The notes beneath the pieces are model-generated. The model was not told the origin of the DNA. It saw only the letters and a program-made list of their open reading frames with translations, and ran no database searches. Positions 6,518 through 13,493 of a DNA stretch of 19,723 nt are shown here, piece after piece (positions within the stretch are counted from its first letter, which is position 1; the number at the start of each line of letters is the position of its first letter). The stretch lies in contig JAEZID010000135.1 of the NCBI GenBank assembly GCA_023416195.1, forward strand, positions 1-19,723, written 5' to 3'. The stretch comes from Pseudomonadota bacterium. Its GTDB lineage: Bacteria; Pseudomonadota; Alphaproteobacteria; Azospirillales; Azospirillaceae. A program made the translations under genes and the position numbers.

Positions 6518-7749
6518 ACCGTCCCTTCCCGCTTCTTCTTGCCCGCCGCACCCAGCGGGATGGTCTCGACGATGGTGATCGCGCGCGGGCGCGCCGCCGG
6601 CGGGAGTTCCGCTGCCGCCTCGCGGATGGCGGCGCGCAGGACCGCTTCCCCGACGCCGGGCGCCGGCACCACCAAGGCGGTCAGGATGTGCCCGGTGATC
6701 GGGTTGGCCGCCGGCCGCACCAGCGCGTCCTGCACGCCCGGCACGGTCAGCAGACGCTGTTCGACCGCTTCCGGAGAGACCTTTACGCCGCCGACGTTCA
6801 CCCGCCCGTCCAGGCGGCCGGCGAACAGCACGCGGTCACCGCGCAGCTCGACCACGTCGCCGGTGGACAGCCAGTCCCCGGATGGGCTTGCGGCACCGGC
6901 GTAGCCCAGCATGGAGCGGGGGCTGTTCACCTCCAGCACGCCGTCGCGGATGCGCAGGGCGACGCCGTCCACACCCGTGTCCAGCCACGCCGCCGGAAAG
7001 CCCGCGCGTCCGTCCGTGACGGCGAAGAGGGCGCCGGCCTCGGTGGAGGCGTAGATGTGGCGCAACTTGGCGGCGGGGAAACACGCCTTCAGACGGTCGA
7101 GGAGAGGCTGGTCGGCCGCCTCGCCACCGAGCGTGATGGAGACCAACGGCGGCCGTTCATCCCCGAGCGTCAGCAGGAAGGCCCGCCAGAAGCTGGGAGT
7201 GCCGCTGATGTGGGTCGCACCGTGCCGGACGGCGGCGCGGGTGAGATCGGCGGCACCAGCACCGGGAACGGCGATCAGCGCGGCGCCGGAGGCCAGCGCG
7301 GTCAGGATCACCTGAAGGCCGGCGAAGGCCGCCGGTTCGTAGGTCAGCAGCCAGCGCGCGGTCGGATCGCCCGTTCCGCGCAGCCGCCCCCGCAGCCGTT
7401 CGAAGTCGTGACGGGCGCGCTTGGGCGTCCCGGTGGTGCCGGAGGTTTCGAGAAGGACCGAGAAGCCACCATTCCGGCCTTCGTCCGCCCGCTCCTCCCG
7501 ATCTTTCTCCCCAGGGAGGGCGATGGCGTCGTGCCGCTTCAGAAACAACTCCACCCCCGCCCGTTCGGCGGCAACCAAGGCGGCCACGACGGCGCTGGGA
7601 CGATCCTCCTTCACGACCGCACGGCCGGCGGCGCGAAAATCCGCTTCCAGCCTCTCCGCTTCCACGGCAATCTCCGCCCAGCCGAAAGCTTCGCCCGCCT
7701 CGATCAGGCGGGCGCTCGGGGCGATCCAGGACGGAGAGGCGACGCTCAT
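6514..7749 (-). CDS. Short AMP-forming acyl ligase (ANL superfamily)
   Basis: 411 aa starting at an ATG that overlaps the carrier-protein stop (ATGA). The open frame continues upstream to 8301, but that part is out-of-frame shadow of the carrier protein and hydrolase. ANL signatures appear in order: TSGTTGTPK (102-110, P-loop), YASTEAG (233-239), STGD (295-298), FAGRLDGRVNVGGVKVSPE (309-327, hinge and A8) and C-terminal PLGAAGKKKR with the catalytic Lys near 404. The P-loop lies about 50-80 residues earlier than in typical 500-residue acyl-CoA synthetases, so the N-terminal subdomain is shortened. The expected chemistry is acyl adenylation and transfer to phosphopantetheine. The adjacent carrier protein is the likely acceptor, and CoA is the alternative. 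The substrate cannot be read from the sequence. Confidence 0.87.
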   Translation of the reverse strand: MSVASPSWIAPSARLIEAGEAFGWAEIAVEAERLEADFRAAGRAVVKEDRPSAVVAALVAAERAGVELFLKRHDAIALPGEKDREERADEGRNGGFSVLLETSGTTGTPKRARHDFERLRGRLRGTGDPTARWLLTYEPAAFAGLQVILTALASGAALIAVPGAGAADLTRAAVRHGATHISGTPSFWRAFLLTLGDERPPLVSITLGGEAADQPLLDRLKACFPAAKLRHIYASTEAGALFAVTDGRAGFPAAWLDTGVDGVALRIRDGVLEVNSPRSMLGYAGAASPSGDWLSTGDVVELRGDRVLFAGRLDGRVNVGGVKVSPEAVEQRLLTVPGVQDALVRPAANPITGHILTALVVPAPGVGEAVLRAAIREAAAELPPAARPRAITIVETIPLGAAGKKKREGTV

Positions 7750-7997
7750 GCCGCGTCGGGGCGGTAAAGCGCGGCCAGTTCGCCCACGGTGTTGAACTGG
7801 ATGAAACCGGCGCGGAACGGGTCCTGCCCGGTGCGCTGTTCCAGCACCACCAGCAGGGTGGCAAGGTCGAGGGAGTCGATCGGCAGATCGCCGCCCAGGA
7901 AAACGGACTCCGGGCCGATGGGCGGCAGGCTTTCGCCTTTGTCGGCGGCGATGCGGGCAAGTTCTTCGGCGATCAGCGCAAGGATGGAATCGGTCAT
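7746..7997 (-). CDS. Acyl carrier protein (phosphopantetheine carrier) 1
   Basis: 83 aa four-helix carrier protein with the attachment motif GGDLPIDSLDL, the Ser of DSL (Ser42) being the phosphopantetheine site. The size and the FNTVGELAALY C-terminal helix match ACP/PCP proteins. It overlaps the hydrolase stop by 4 bp upstream and the acyl ligase start by 4 bp downstream, so the three are probably made in fixed ratio. It probably carries the acyl group loaded by the adjacent ligase, or the growing chain for the FabH/FabG pair. The sequence differs clearly from the second carrier protein at 8830-9063, so they are unlikely to be a recent duplication. Confidence 0.9.
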   Translation of the reverse strand: MTDSILALIAEELARIAADKGESLPPIGPESVFLGGDLPIDSLDLATLLVVLEQRTGQDPFRAGFIQFNTVGELAALYRPDAA

Positions 7998-8809
7998 GGA
8001 GCGTCGCAGGCGGTGAGGAAATCGCGGAGGTGGGCCGTGACGGGGCCGGCGGCCTCACTATGCGGCAAGTGTCCCGTCTTGTCGAAGAGATGAAGCGGTG
8101 CGGTGGGCGGCAGCCGGTCGCGGGGAGGCAACGGAATGATGCGATCCTCCCTGCCCCACAGCAGTTGAACCGGCGTGCGGAAGGCGGTCCAGTCCACCGG
8201 CGTCCAGCGCTCGGCGGCGTGGGTGAAGGAGTTCTCGACAATCCGCTCCAGCGCCGCGCACCGGGCCGGGTCGGCGGCCTGCGCGTGCAGAACCTCGCCA
8301 ATGCGGGAGGTCAGGAAGGATGGCTGGGCGAACAGCCGGGCGGCGCAGGCCGCGCCCTCTTCGGCCGAGGACAGCGCGATGACCCGGCGCAGGAAGGCCA
8401 GATCGAAATCGGGACCGATACCGGCGCTGGCGATCAGGGACAGGCTCGCGACCCGCTCCGGCGCCCGGCGCGCCAGTTCCAGCGCGACATAGCCGCCCAT
8501 GGAATGCCCGACCAGATGGACGCGCGGAACCTCCAGCGCGTTCAGGAAACGCAGCAGCCACGGTGCGAAATCGCCGATCCGCCCTTCGCCGACGTCGAGC
8601 GTTGACCCGCCATGCCCCGGCAGGTCCACCGCCAGCACCCGGCGCGCCGAGGCGAGCGGTGACAGGTTGAATTGCCACGTCAGCCGGTCCCCGGCGAAGC
8701 CGTGCAGAAACAGCGCCGGCACGCCGCCGCTTCCCATCGACAGATAGGAGGCGGGGCCGCCGTCGATGTCGGCCCGCGCGCTGCGGAGTCGGCCGGCCCC
8801 ATCACTCAC
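7994..8809 (-). CDS. Alpha/beta-hydrolase fold protein
   Basis: 271 aa with the full alpha/beta-hydrolase set: oxyanion HG (36-37, LFLHGFAGD), nucleophile elbow GHSMGG with Ser103, acid Asp222 (LLWGREDRIIP) and His247 (KTGHLPHSEA). There is no signal peptide, so it should be cytoplasmic. The likely start is a GTG at 8809, 20 bp after the second carrier protein, with a weak ribosome-binding site. Lying between two carrier-protein genes, it could be a thioesterase that releases the acyl chain or an acyltransferase that passes it to a sugar. Alpha/beta-hydrolase folds do both, and the sequence does not decide. It overlaps the next gene by 4 bp. Confidence 0.85.
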   Translation of the reverse strand: MSDGAGRLRSARADIDGGPASYLSMGSGGVPALFLHGFAGDRLTWQFNLSPLASARRVLAVDLPGHGGSTLDVGEGRIGDFAPWLLRFLNALEVPRVHLVGHSMGGYVALELARRAPERVASLSLIASAGIGPDFDLAFLRRVIALSSAEEGAACAARLFAQPSFLTSRIGEVLHAQAADPARCAALERIVENSFTHAAERWTPVDWTAFRTPVQLLWGREDRIIPLPPRDRLPPTAPLHLFDKTGHLPHSEAAGPVTAHLRDFLTACDAP

Positions 8810-8829
8810 AAGGCGTCACTCACAGGGTG

Positions 8830-9063
8830 TCAGGCGGCGACGGCGACGCCGGCCAGCGCCAGAAGATCGTCCACGGTCTTGGCCTTGGCCAGCTTCTCGC
8901 CCTCCACGACGGTGCCGAACCGTTCGTCCACCAGGGCGATGAAGCTGATGACCGCCAGCGAATCCCAGGAATCGAGCGAAGCCAGTTCCTCAGGACCGGC
9001 CAGAGTCCCGGCATCGAGTTCCAGCATCTCGTCGAGAGCGAGCAGAAAATCCTTGCGGTTCAT
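8830..9063 (-). CDS. Acyl carrier protein 2
   Basis: 77 aa starting at ATG 9063, with GGAG 8 nt upstream. A TTG/ATG start further upstream would add only six residues. The phosphopantetheine site is Ser35 in SLDSWDSLAVI, followed by FIALVDERFG, a typical carrier-protein helix II. The WDSLA form is common in carriers of specialised pathways, unlike the GADSLD of housekeeping AcpP. It sits between the cytidylyltransferase (28 bp upstream) and the hydrolase (20 bp downstream), making it the first gene of the acyl module. Two distinct carriers in one short operon suggest separate starter or loading and extender roles. Confidence 0.9.
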   Translation of the reverse strand: MNRKDFLLALDEMLELDAGTLAGPEELASLDSWDSLAVISFIALVDERFGTVVEGEKLAKAKTVDDLLALAGVAVAA

Positions 9064-9091
9064 GGATGTCTCCAATGTCAACAGACGGTGG

Positions 9092-9856
9092 TCAATGAGC
9101 GGTGCGCTGCCGCACGTCGCGGTTGATGTCGGCCCAATCGGGATGGTCGCGCAGGACGCTGCAACAATCCTGCCAGCCGAAATTGGGCTTTACGGGGACA
9201 AGGGTTTCCAGCAAACGGCTTATCAGGTCGAAATCCGCCTGTTCGTCCACGCACCAGCGCTGCTCGACCGCCTCGCCCCCGTGCCGGAGCGGAGGAGCGA
9301 GGCGAAAGCGTTCCGGGCGGCGGTAGATGTGGGCGGTGACGTGCTCACGCTCGGCCGGATCGGTGGCGTTGGCAGCGGCCTCGATCAGGGCGGCGCGCGT
9401 GAACACCTCGGCGTCGAGACCGCGCGGGTAATGGAACACGTCGATGCCCTGGTAATCGACCGGCGGATCCGACGCCAGGAACTCCATGACCACACGATCC
9501 ACGACCGCCGGGTCGATCAGCGGGCAGTCGGCGGTCACCCGCACGACCACGTCGGCTCTGGCCATATCGGCGGCACCGGCGTAGCGCGACAGCACGTCGT
9601 GCTCGCTGCCCCGGAAGACCGGTACACCGAGCGCGGCGCCCAGTTCGGCGACCGGATCGTCGGTCGCGTTCACCGTGGTCGCCAGCACCAGCGCGTCCAG
9701 GGTCCGGCAACGGGACAGGCGGCCGAGATGGTGCGCCAACAGCGGCTTGCCGGCCGCCTCCATCAGCACCTTGCCGGGCAGGCGGGTCGATGTCATGCGC
9801 GCCTGCGAAATGCAGACAACGTTGGTTTTGGTGGCGCGGGGCTTCCGCGCGCTCAT
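9092..9856 (-). CDS. spsF: SpsF-like cytidylyltransferase (CMP-nonulosonate synthesis)
   Basis: 254 aa. The N-terminus CISQARMTSTRLPGKVL (15-31) followed by GKPLLAHHLGRL is the nucleotide-binding signature of the SpsF/acylneuraminate cytidylyltransferase family. VVVRVTADCPLIDP (103-116) is the metal/nucleotide site, and CVDEQADFDLI is typical of the C-terminal part. It probably couples CTP to the sugar acid made by the adjacent synthase, giving the CMP donor used by the flagellin transferase. That is the role PseF plays in the Campylobacter pseudaminic pathway, and Bacillus spsE-spsF show the same pairing. Its ATG overlaps the pseI stop by 4 bp and has GGAGG 7 nt upstream. Exact sugar specificity is unproven. 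Confidence 0.83.
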   Translation of the reverse strand: MSARKPRATKTNVVCISQARMTSTRLPGKVLMEAAGKPLLAHHLGRLSRCRTLDALVLATTVNATDDPVAELGAALGVPVFRGSEHDVLSRYAGAADMARADVVVRVTADCPLIDPAVVDRVVMEFLASDPPVDYQGIDVFHYPRGLDAEVFTRAALIEAAANATDPAEREHVTAHIYRRPERFRLAPPLRHGGEAVEQRWCVDEQADFDLISRLLETLVPVKPNFGWQDCCSVLRDHPDWADINRDVRQRTAH

Positions 9857-10908
9857 GATTCCGCCTCCGGCAGCAGCATGTCCCAGCGCAGGGCTTCGCC
9901 GCGCTTCAGGTCGCGGGCGGCCCGGCGGCCGAGGACGGCGGGAAGCTGCCTGGGCTCCATGCCGAAGCCGGGCCGGATGGAGCGGACATTATCGGCGGTC
10001 AGGGGCGCGCCGGCCGGCACGTCGGCCACCACATAGAGTGAGCGGCGGTAGTCGCGCCCGCCCGCCTCGCTCGGCTTCACGCCGTAATGGACCCGGCCCA
10101 GCGCCGCCCAGGCGGTGCGGACCGCCTCGGCCATCACCTTGAACTCGGCCGGCTCCAGCGAGAAGGCGCTGTCCACCCCGCCCTCGGCGCGGGACAGAGT
10201 AAAATGCTTTTCGATGACCACAGCGCCCAGCGCGGTCGCCGCCACCGGCACGGCGGTCCCGTGGGTGTGGTCGGACAGGCCGGCGGCCACGCCGAAGGCC
10301 TCCGCAAGGTGCGGAATGGTGCGGAGGTTGCAGTCCTCCGGCGGGGTCGGATAGCCGCTGACGCAGTGCAGCAGGACCAGCGGCACGTCGCCCGCCGCCT
10401 CCACCGCCTCGGCGATCTCTCCCAGTGTGGCGAGGCCCGTGGACATGATCATCGGCTTGCCGGCGCGGGCGGCGCGGCGGATCAGCGGCAGGTCGTTCAG
10501 CTCGAACGAGGCGATCTTGAAGGCCGGGGCGCCCAGGCGCTCCAGCAAATCGACGGCGGTCGCGTCGAAGGGGGAGCTGAAGATGGTCAGGCTCAGGGAA
10601 CGGGCGTGGGCGAACAGCGGCTCGTGCCAGTCCCAGGGCGTGTGCGCCTCGCGGTAGAGGTCGTGCAGGGTCCGGCCCCGCCACAGCCCGCCCTCCAGCC
10701 GGAAACCGGGACCGTCGTGGTCGATGGTGATGGTATCGGCCGTGTAGGTCTGCAACTTCACGGCGTCGGCGCCCGCCGCCTTCGCGGCGTCGATCAACGC
10801 CAGCGCGCGGCCAAGCTCGCCGTTGTGGTTGCCCGACAGCTCGGCGATCAGATAGGGCGCGTGGCCGGGGCCGATGGGACGGCCGTCGATGATGACGTCA
10901 CGTGACAC
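9853..10908 (-). CDS. pseI: Pseudaminic acid synthase (PseI/NeuB family)
   Basis: 351 aa from GTG 10908. A GTG at 10950 would add 14 residues unlike the family start. The protein shows IAELSGNHNG (21-30), AGADAVKLQTYTADT (45-59), LWRGRTLHDLYREAHTPWDW (75-94), the SSPFD barrel motif and KIASFELND, a pattern closer to PseI than to sialic or legionaminic NeuB enzymes. A C-terminal SAF/antifreeze-like domain (about 285-345; RRSLYVVADVPAGAPLT) completes the family architecture. It condenses phosphoenolpyruvate with a 6-deoxy-hexosamine to form a nine-carbon nonulosonic acid, using a divalent metal. It overlaps the cytidylyltransferase by 4 bp. The 60 bp before it hold two matching palindromes that may be regulatory. 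PseB, PseC, PseG and PseH are not in the window and must lie elsewhere if the full pathway operates. Confidence 0.92.
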   Translation of the reverse strand: MSRDVIIDGRPIGPGHAPYLIAELSGNHNGELGRALALIDAAKAAGADAVKLQTYTADTITIDHDGPGFRLEGGLWRGRTLHDLYREAHTPWDWHEPLFAHARSLSLTIFSSPFDATAVDLLERLGAPAFKIASFELNDLPLIRRAARAGKPMIMSTGLATLGEIAEAVEAAGDVPLVLLHCVSGYPTPPEDCNLRTIPHLAEAFGVAAGLSDHTHGTAVPVAATALGAVVIEKHFTLSRAEGGVDSAFSLEPAEFKVMAEAVRTAWAALGRVHYGVKPSEAGGRDYRRSLYVVADVPAGAPLTADNVRSIRPGFGMEPRQLPAVLGRRAARDLKRGEALRWDMLLPEAES

Positions 10909-10935
10909 GGAAGCGGAGTCTCGACAATGGTTTAT

Positions 10936-10972
10936 GCACGACCGTGCCACAGTCTCAGTTAACGACCGTTAA
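10936..10972. promoter_or_regulatory. Pair of matched palindromes upstream of pseI
   Basis: Two perfect dyads share the core ACGACCGT: GCACG-AC-CGTGC (10936-10947) and TTAACG-AC-CGTTAA (10959-10972), with centres 24 bp apart. The second includes the stop codon of the upstream glycosyltransferase. This is the largest gap inside the biosynthetic part of the operon, so an operator, internal promoter or attenuator is possible. No regulator family is recognised. Confidence 0.4.
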
Positions 10973-12546
10973 TTTTGCACGCGCGACCGCAAAAGATTCC
11001 GAGCCTCCTCGCCGTATTCCAGCAGGCGGGCCGTGCAGCGGTGCCGGTCGCCGACCGTTTCGAACCGGATGCGCGACAGTTCGGCCTGCCGGGCGCGGAT
11101 GGCGGGATCGGCGAACAGGGCGGCGGCGCGCTCCACATAGGCGGCCCAGTCGGACACGGGAATCCCCTCCCCCGCCACGCTGGCGACATCGCCCCAGCCG
11201 AGCGTCACGACCGGCAGCCCCTCAGCGATGGCGTAGGCACCGCTGCCGCCGCCGCCCTGGCGGGATGGGTTCAGGAAGGCGTGGCAGCGCCGGTAGAAGG
11301 CCCGGATGTCCTTCAGGTGCCCGACGCTGCGCATGCGCGCGGCGTTGCGAGTGGCGGCGAGGCGGGCCGGCAGTTCCTTGACGCCGCCGGCAAAGGCGAT
11401 GATCGCGCCGGGGCAGCGGTCCAGAACGCGGTCGGCGATCTCCAGGAATTCCGGCGTCACTTCCATGTCCAGGCGCGTGCCGACCACCGCGAAGACGAAG
11501 GGCGGGTTGCCCAGGCCGAAATCCCCCTTGTCGCCCGAGGTCGGCGGCGGCGAAAAGCCCAGGGTGAAGGGCCGGAACCGCTTGGCAAAGGGCGCCCGGT
11601 AAAGCGCCGGCAGGCGATCGGTGTAGTTGCCCTCGTCATAGCCTAGGACGATGTGGGCGAGCGAGGTGGTCAGGCCCGAGGTGGTCGGAAGGCACACCAC
11701 CGGCCGTGAGTCGGCCTCCGCGAACAGGTCGCCGACGACGTTGGAGCCGCCGAAGGTGACCAGCAGGTCCGGGTCGTAGCCGTCGATGGCCTCCACGATC
11801 GTGGTCAGCTTCCGCGCCGAAAAGGCCCGGTCGGTGAAGGACGCCATCTTCACCTGCCGGCCGAACATCTGTATGGCGAAGACGCCCTCGTACTCCTCGA
11901 CGACTTGGGCATTCATCGGGGGGATGAACAGGTTTTCCAACCGCAGCGGCATGGTGTTGCAGTTGAAGATGGCGACCTCCAGGCCGAAGTCGTCCTGCAG
12001 GCGGCTGGCGTAGTCAAAGCAGTCGCGCGACGGCTGATGCTGGTCGTTGGTGAACTGGTTGGTCAACACCGCCACCTTGCGGATCGGCCCGTCGCGCGGG
12101 ATGCGGCGCGGCGGCACGATGCCCCAGTTCCGCGCGATGGAACGCACCAGCGCCTGATAGAAGCGGAACAGATCGCAGGGGCCGAACGATGCGGCCTTTT
12201 CGGGCGACGCCGCGCTGAGGAAAAGCTGCCGCGTGATGCACCAATAGGTGAAGTGCAACTGCTCCGGCCCGACCTGGTCGCCGCCCAGCAACAGGTAGTG
12301 GAGAATGCGCTCGTAATGGTAGAGGTCGCCGGTCAGCTGGAACAGAACCGAATGCAGCAGCACCGTCTGCCCGCCCGGTGCCGTCCGCTCCAACCGCTCG
12401 GCCACGGCAAGGCGCGTCTCGAAATCCAGCTCCCGCCGCGCCGTCTCGCAATGGGACGTCAACCGGTTGATGGCGTCGGCGTTGAAATGCCCCGCGGTCA
12501 GGAAGGCCATCAGGGCGGCGGCTTGCGCCTCGACGGTGTCGGTCAT
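10969..12546 (-). CDS. GT-B glycosyltransferase with N-terminal helical domain
   Basis: 525 aa starting at ATG 12546, with a G-rich ribosome-binding site (GGGGGAT) about 8 nt upstream. Residues 1-150 are mostly helical with no recognised motif. From about 155 (IRKVAVLTNQFTNDQHQPSRD) two Rossmann-like halves follow. The C-terminal half (about 345-510) has FVFAVVGTRLD, IIAFAGG, MRSVGHLKDIRAFYRRCHAFLNPSRQGGGGSGAYAIAEGLPVV split over 425-470, and a late helical tail, in the style of GT4-type retaining transferases. It has no signal peptide or membrane segment and is presumably cytoplasmic. Its place between the nucleotidyltransferase and pseI suggests it transfers a nonulosonate or another activated sugar to flagellin or to the first sugar. 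The donor and acceptor are unknown. No Maf-type motility accessory transferase is present in the window. Confidence 0.8.
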   Translation of the reverse strand: MTDTVEAQAAALMAFLTAGHFNADAINRLTSHCETARRELDFETRLAVAERLERTAPGGQTVLLHSVLFQLTGDLYHYERILHYLLLGGDQVGPEQLHFTYWCITRQLFLSAASPEKAASFGPCDLFRFYQALVRSIARNWGIVPPRRIPRDGPIRKVAVLTNQFTNDQHQPSRDCFDYASRLQDDFGLEVAIFNCNTMPLRLENLFIPPMNAQVVEEYEGVFAIQMFGRQVKMASFTDRAFSARKLTTIVEAIDGYDPDLLVTFGGSNVVGDLFAEADSRPVVCLPTTSGLTTSLAHIVLGYDEGNYTDRLPALYRAPFAKRFRPFTLGFSPPPTSGDKGDFGLGNPPFVFAVVGTRLDMEVTPEFLEIADRVLDRCPGAIIAFAGGVKELPARLAATRNAARMRSVGHLKDIRAFYRRCHAFLNPSRQGGGGSGAYAIAEGLPVVTLGWGDVASVAGEGIPVSDWAAYVERAAALFADPAIRARQAELSRIRFETVGDRHRCTARLLEYGEEARNLLRSRVQN

Positions 12547-12576
12547 GCTGCGATCCCCCGTGGTTCAGGCTGCGGT

Positions 12577-13302
12577 TCAGGCGTCCTTGCCGACGATCAC
12601 GCGCGCCGCGGCGGCGAGGCTTTCGGGGGTGCCGATGTCGATGAAGCGCGCCTTGGCGACGTGGGCGTGAAGCGAACCGGGTTCCACCTTTTCCAGCACG
12701 TCGCGCTCCAGCGAGGCGACACCGGCGGCGGCGATGCGGTCGAGGAAGGCGGTGGAGAACAGGTAGACGCCGGCGTTGATGGTGGCGCTGCCGGGCGCCT
12801 TGTCCACGAAACGGCGGACGCGGCTGTCGGGACCGATCTCGACCCGGCCGAAGCGGGAGGCGTCCTCCACCTCCACGCACAGGACCGACGCGTCGGCCCC
12901 CGATAAGCGGTGCGACGCGACGAAGGCGCGCAGGTCGGCGTCGAGGAAGGTGTCGCCGTTCATCACCAGCACCGTGCCGGACCGCAGTTCCTTGCGCACG
13001 TAGCCCAACGCCCCGGCGGTGCCCAGCGGACGCGGCTCGATCTGGCAGACGACGTCGAGCGTGCGCTGCGTGTCGCCCTGCGCCAGCCAGGCGGTGACCC
13101 GGTCGGCGAGGTGACCCAGGCACAACACCACGCGGCCCGCGCCATAAGCCGACAGGTAGTCCAGCAGGTGACCGAGAAAGGCCCGCCCCGCGATGGGGGC
13201 CAGCACCTTGGGCGTGTCGCCCAGCACGCCGCGAATGCGCGTGCCGAGCCCGCCGGCCAATACGGCAACGTCGATGTCCGCCAAGGCTTCCTCAGGCCGC
13301 AC
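12577..13302 (-). CDS. Sugar-1-phosphate nucleotidyltransferase
   Basis: 241 aa from GTG 13302, which has AAAGGAAAGGA 6 nt upstream. A longer frame to 13389 adds 29 unconserved residues. The protein begins DVAVLAGGLGTRIRGVLGD (11-29), with TPKVLAPIAGRAFL (30-43), GTAGAL (94-99) and the metal-binding NGDTFLDAD (115-123), the RmlA/HddC/GMPP-type nucleotidyltransferase pattern. It resembles HddC-like guanylyltransferases that activate heptose-1-phosphate, and also the PtmE type that makes GDP-glucosamine for legionaminic acid. No CBS domains precede it here. It is the first gene of the minus-strand operon, 30 bp before the glycosyltransferase. The exact sugar and nucleotide are not determinable by eye. 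Confidence 0.85.
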   Translation of the reverse strand: MRPEEALADIDVAVLAGGLGTRIRGVLGDTPKVLAPIAGRAFLGHLLDYLSAYGAGRVVLCLGHLADRVTAWLAQGDTQRTLDVVCQIEPRPLGTAGALGYVRKELRSGTVLVMNGDTFLDADLRAFVASHRLSGADASVLCVEVEDASRFGRVEIGPDSRVRRFVDKAPGSATINAGVYLFSTAFLDRIAAAGVASLERDVLEKVEPGSLHAHVAKARFIDIGTPESLAAAARVIVGKDA

Positions 13303-13493
13303 CGATGGTCCTTTCCTTTGTCCGTTCCTCAAAAGCGGTCCGATGGCCGTCGTCGCCGCAACCGTATTGAACACGCATGCCGTATGCAAGTGCGCGCAGC
13401 GCCTCCGCCATCACGACGGCGCTCATGTTTCGCGCTCGACTTCCCCGAGATTCTACGCCACAGTGCGGCAGGCTTTTGAGTATTTTTGCGGCC
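13303..13493. promoter_or_regulatory. Divergent intergenic region
   Basis: 191 bp separate the minus-strand glycosylation operon and the plus-strand ParA/secretion operon, so promoters for both must lie here or within adjacent ends. An imperfect palindrome GCATGCCGTATGC is visible near 13376-13388. A minus-strand TTGCAT followed by AATACG could be a poor -35/-10 pair with short spacing. No sigma-54 element with correct spacing was found. Confidence 0.4.

Noticed and set aside
7750..8301. N-terminal extension of the acyl ligase frame to 8301
   Set aside because: It covers the well-supported carrier protein and hydrolase in another phase, is Arg/Pro/Ser-rich, and the ATGA overlap start at 7749 fits the family.
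8802..8824. Direct repeat TCACTCACA twice, 14 bp apart, at the ACP2-hydrolase junction
   Set aside because: Too short and degenerate to call a functional repeat; likely a small local duplication around the GTG start.
9853..10908. Calling the synthase NeuB (sialic) or legionaminic synthase
   Set aside because: The segments ELSGNHNG and LWRGRTLHDLYREAHTPWDW favour the PseI subgroup, though substrate identity remains unproven.
10935..10949. Sigma-54-like sequence before pseI on the minus strand (TGGCACGGTCGTGCA)
   Set aside because: The -24 half is perfect, but the -12 GC is one base too close. Sigma-54 spacing is strict, and the site is better explained as part of the GCACG-AC-CGTGC palindrome.
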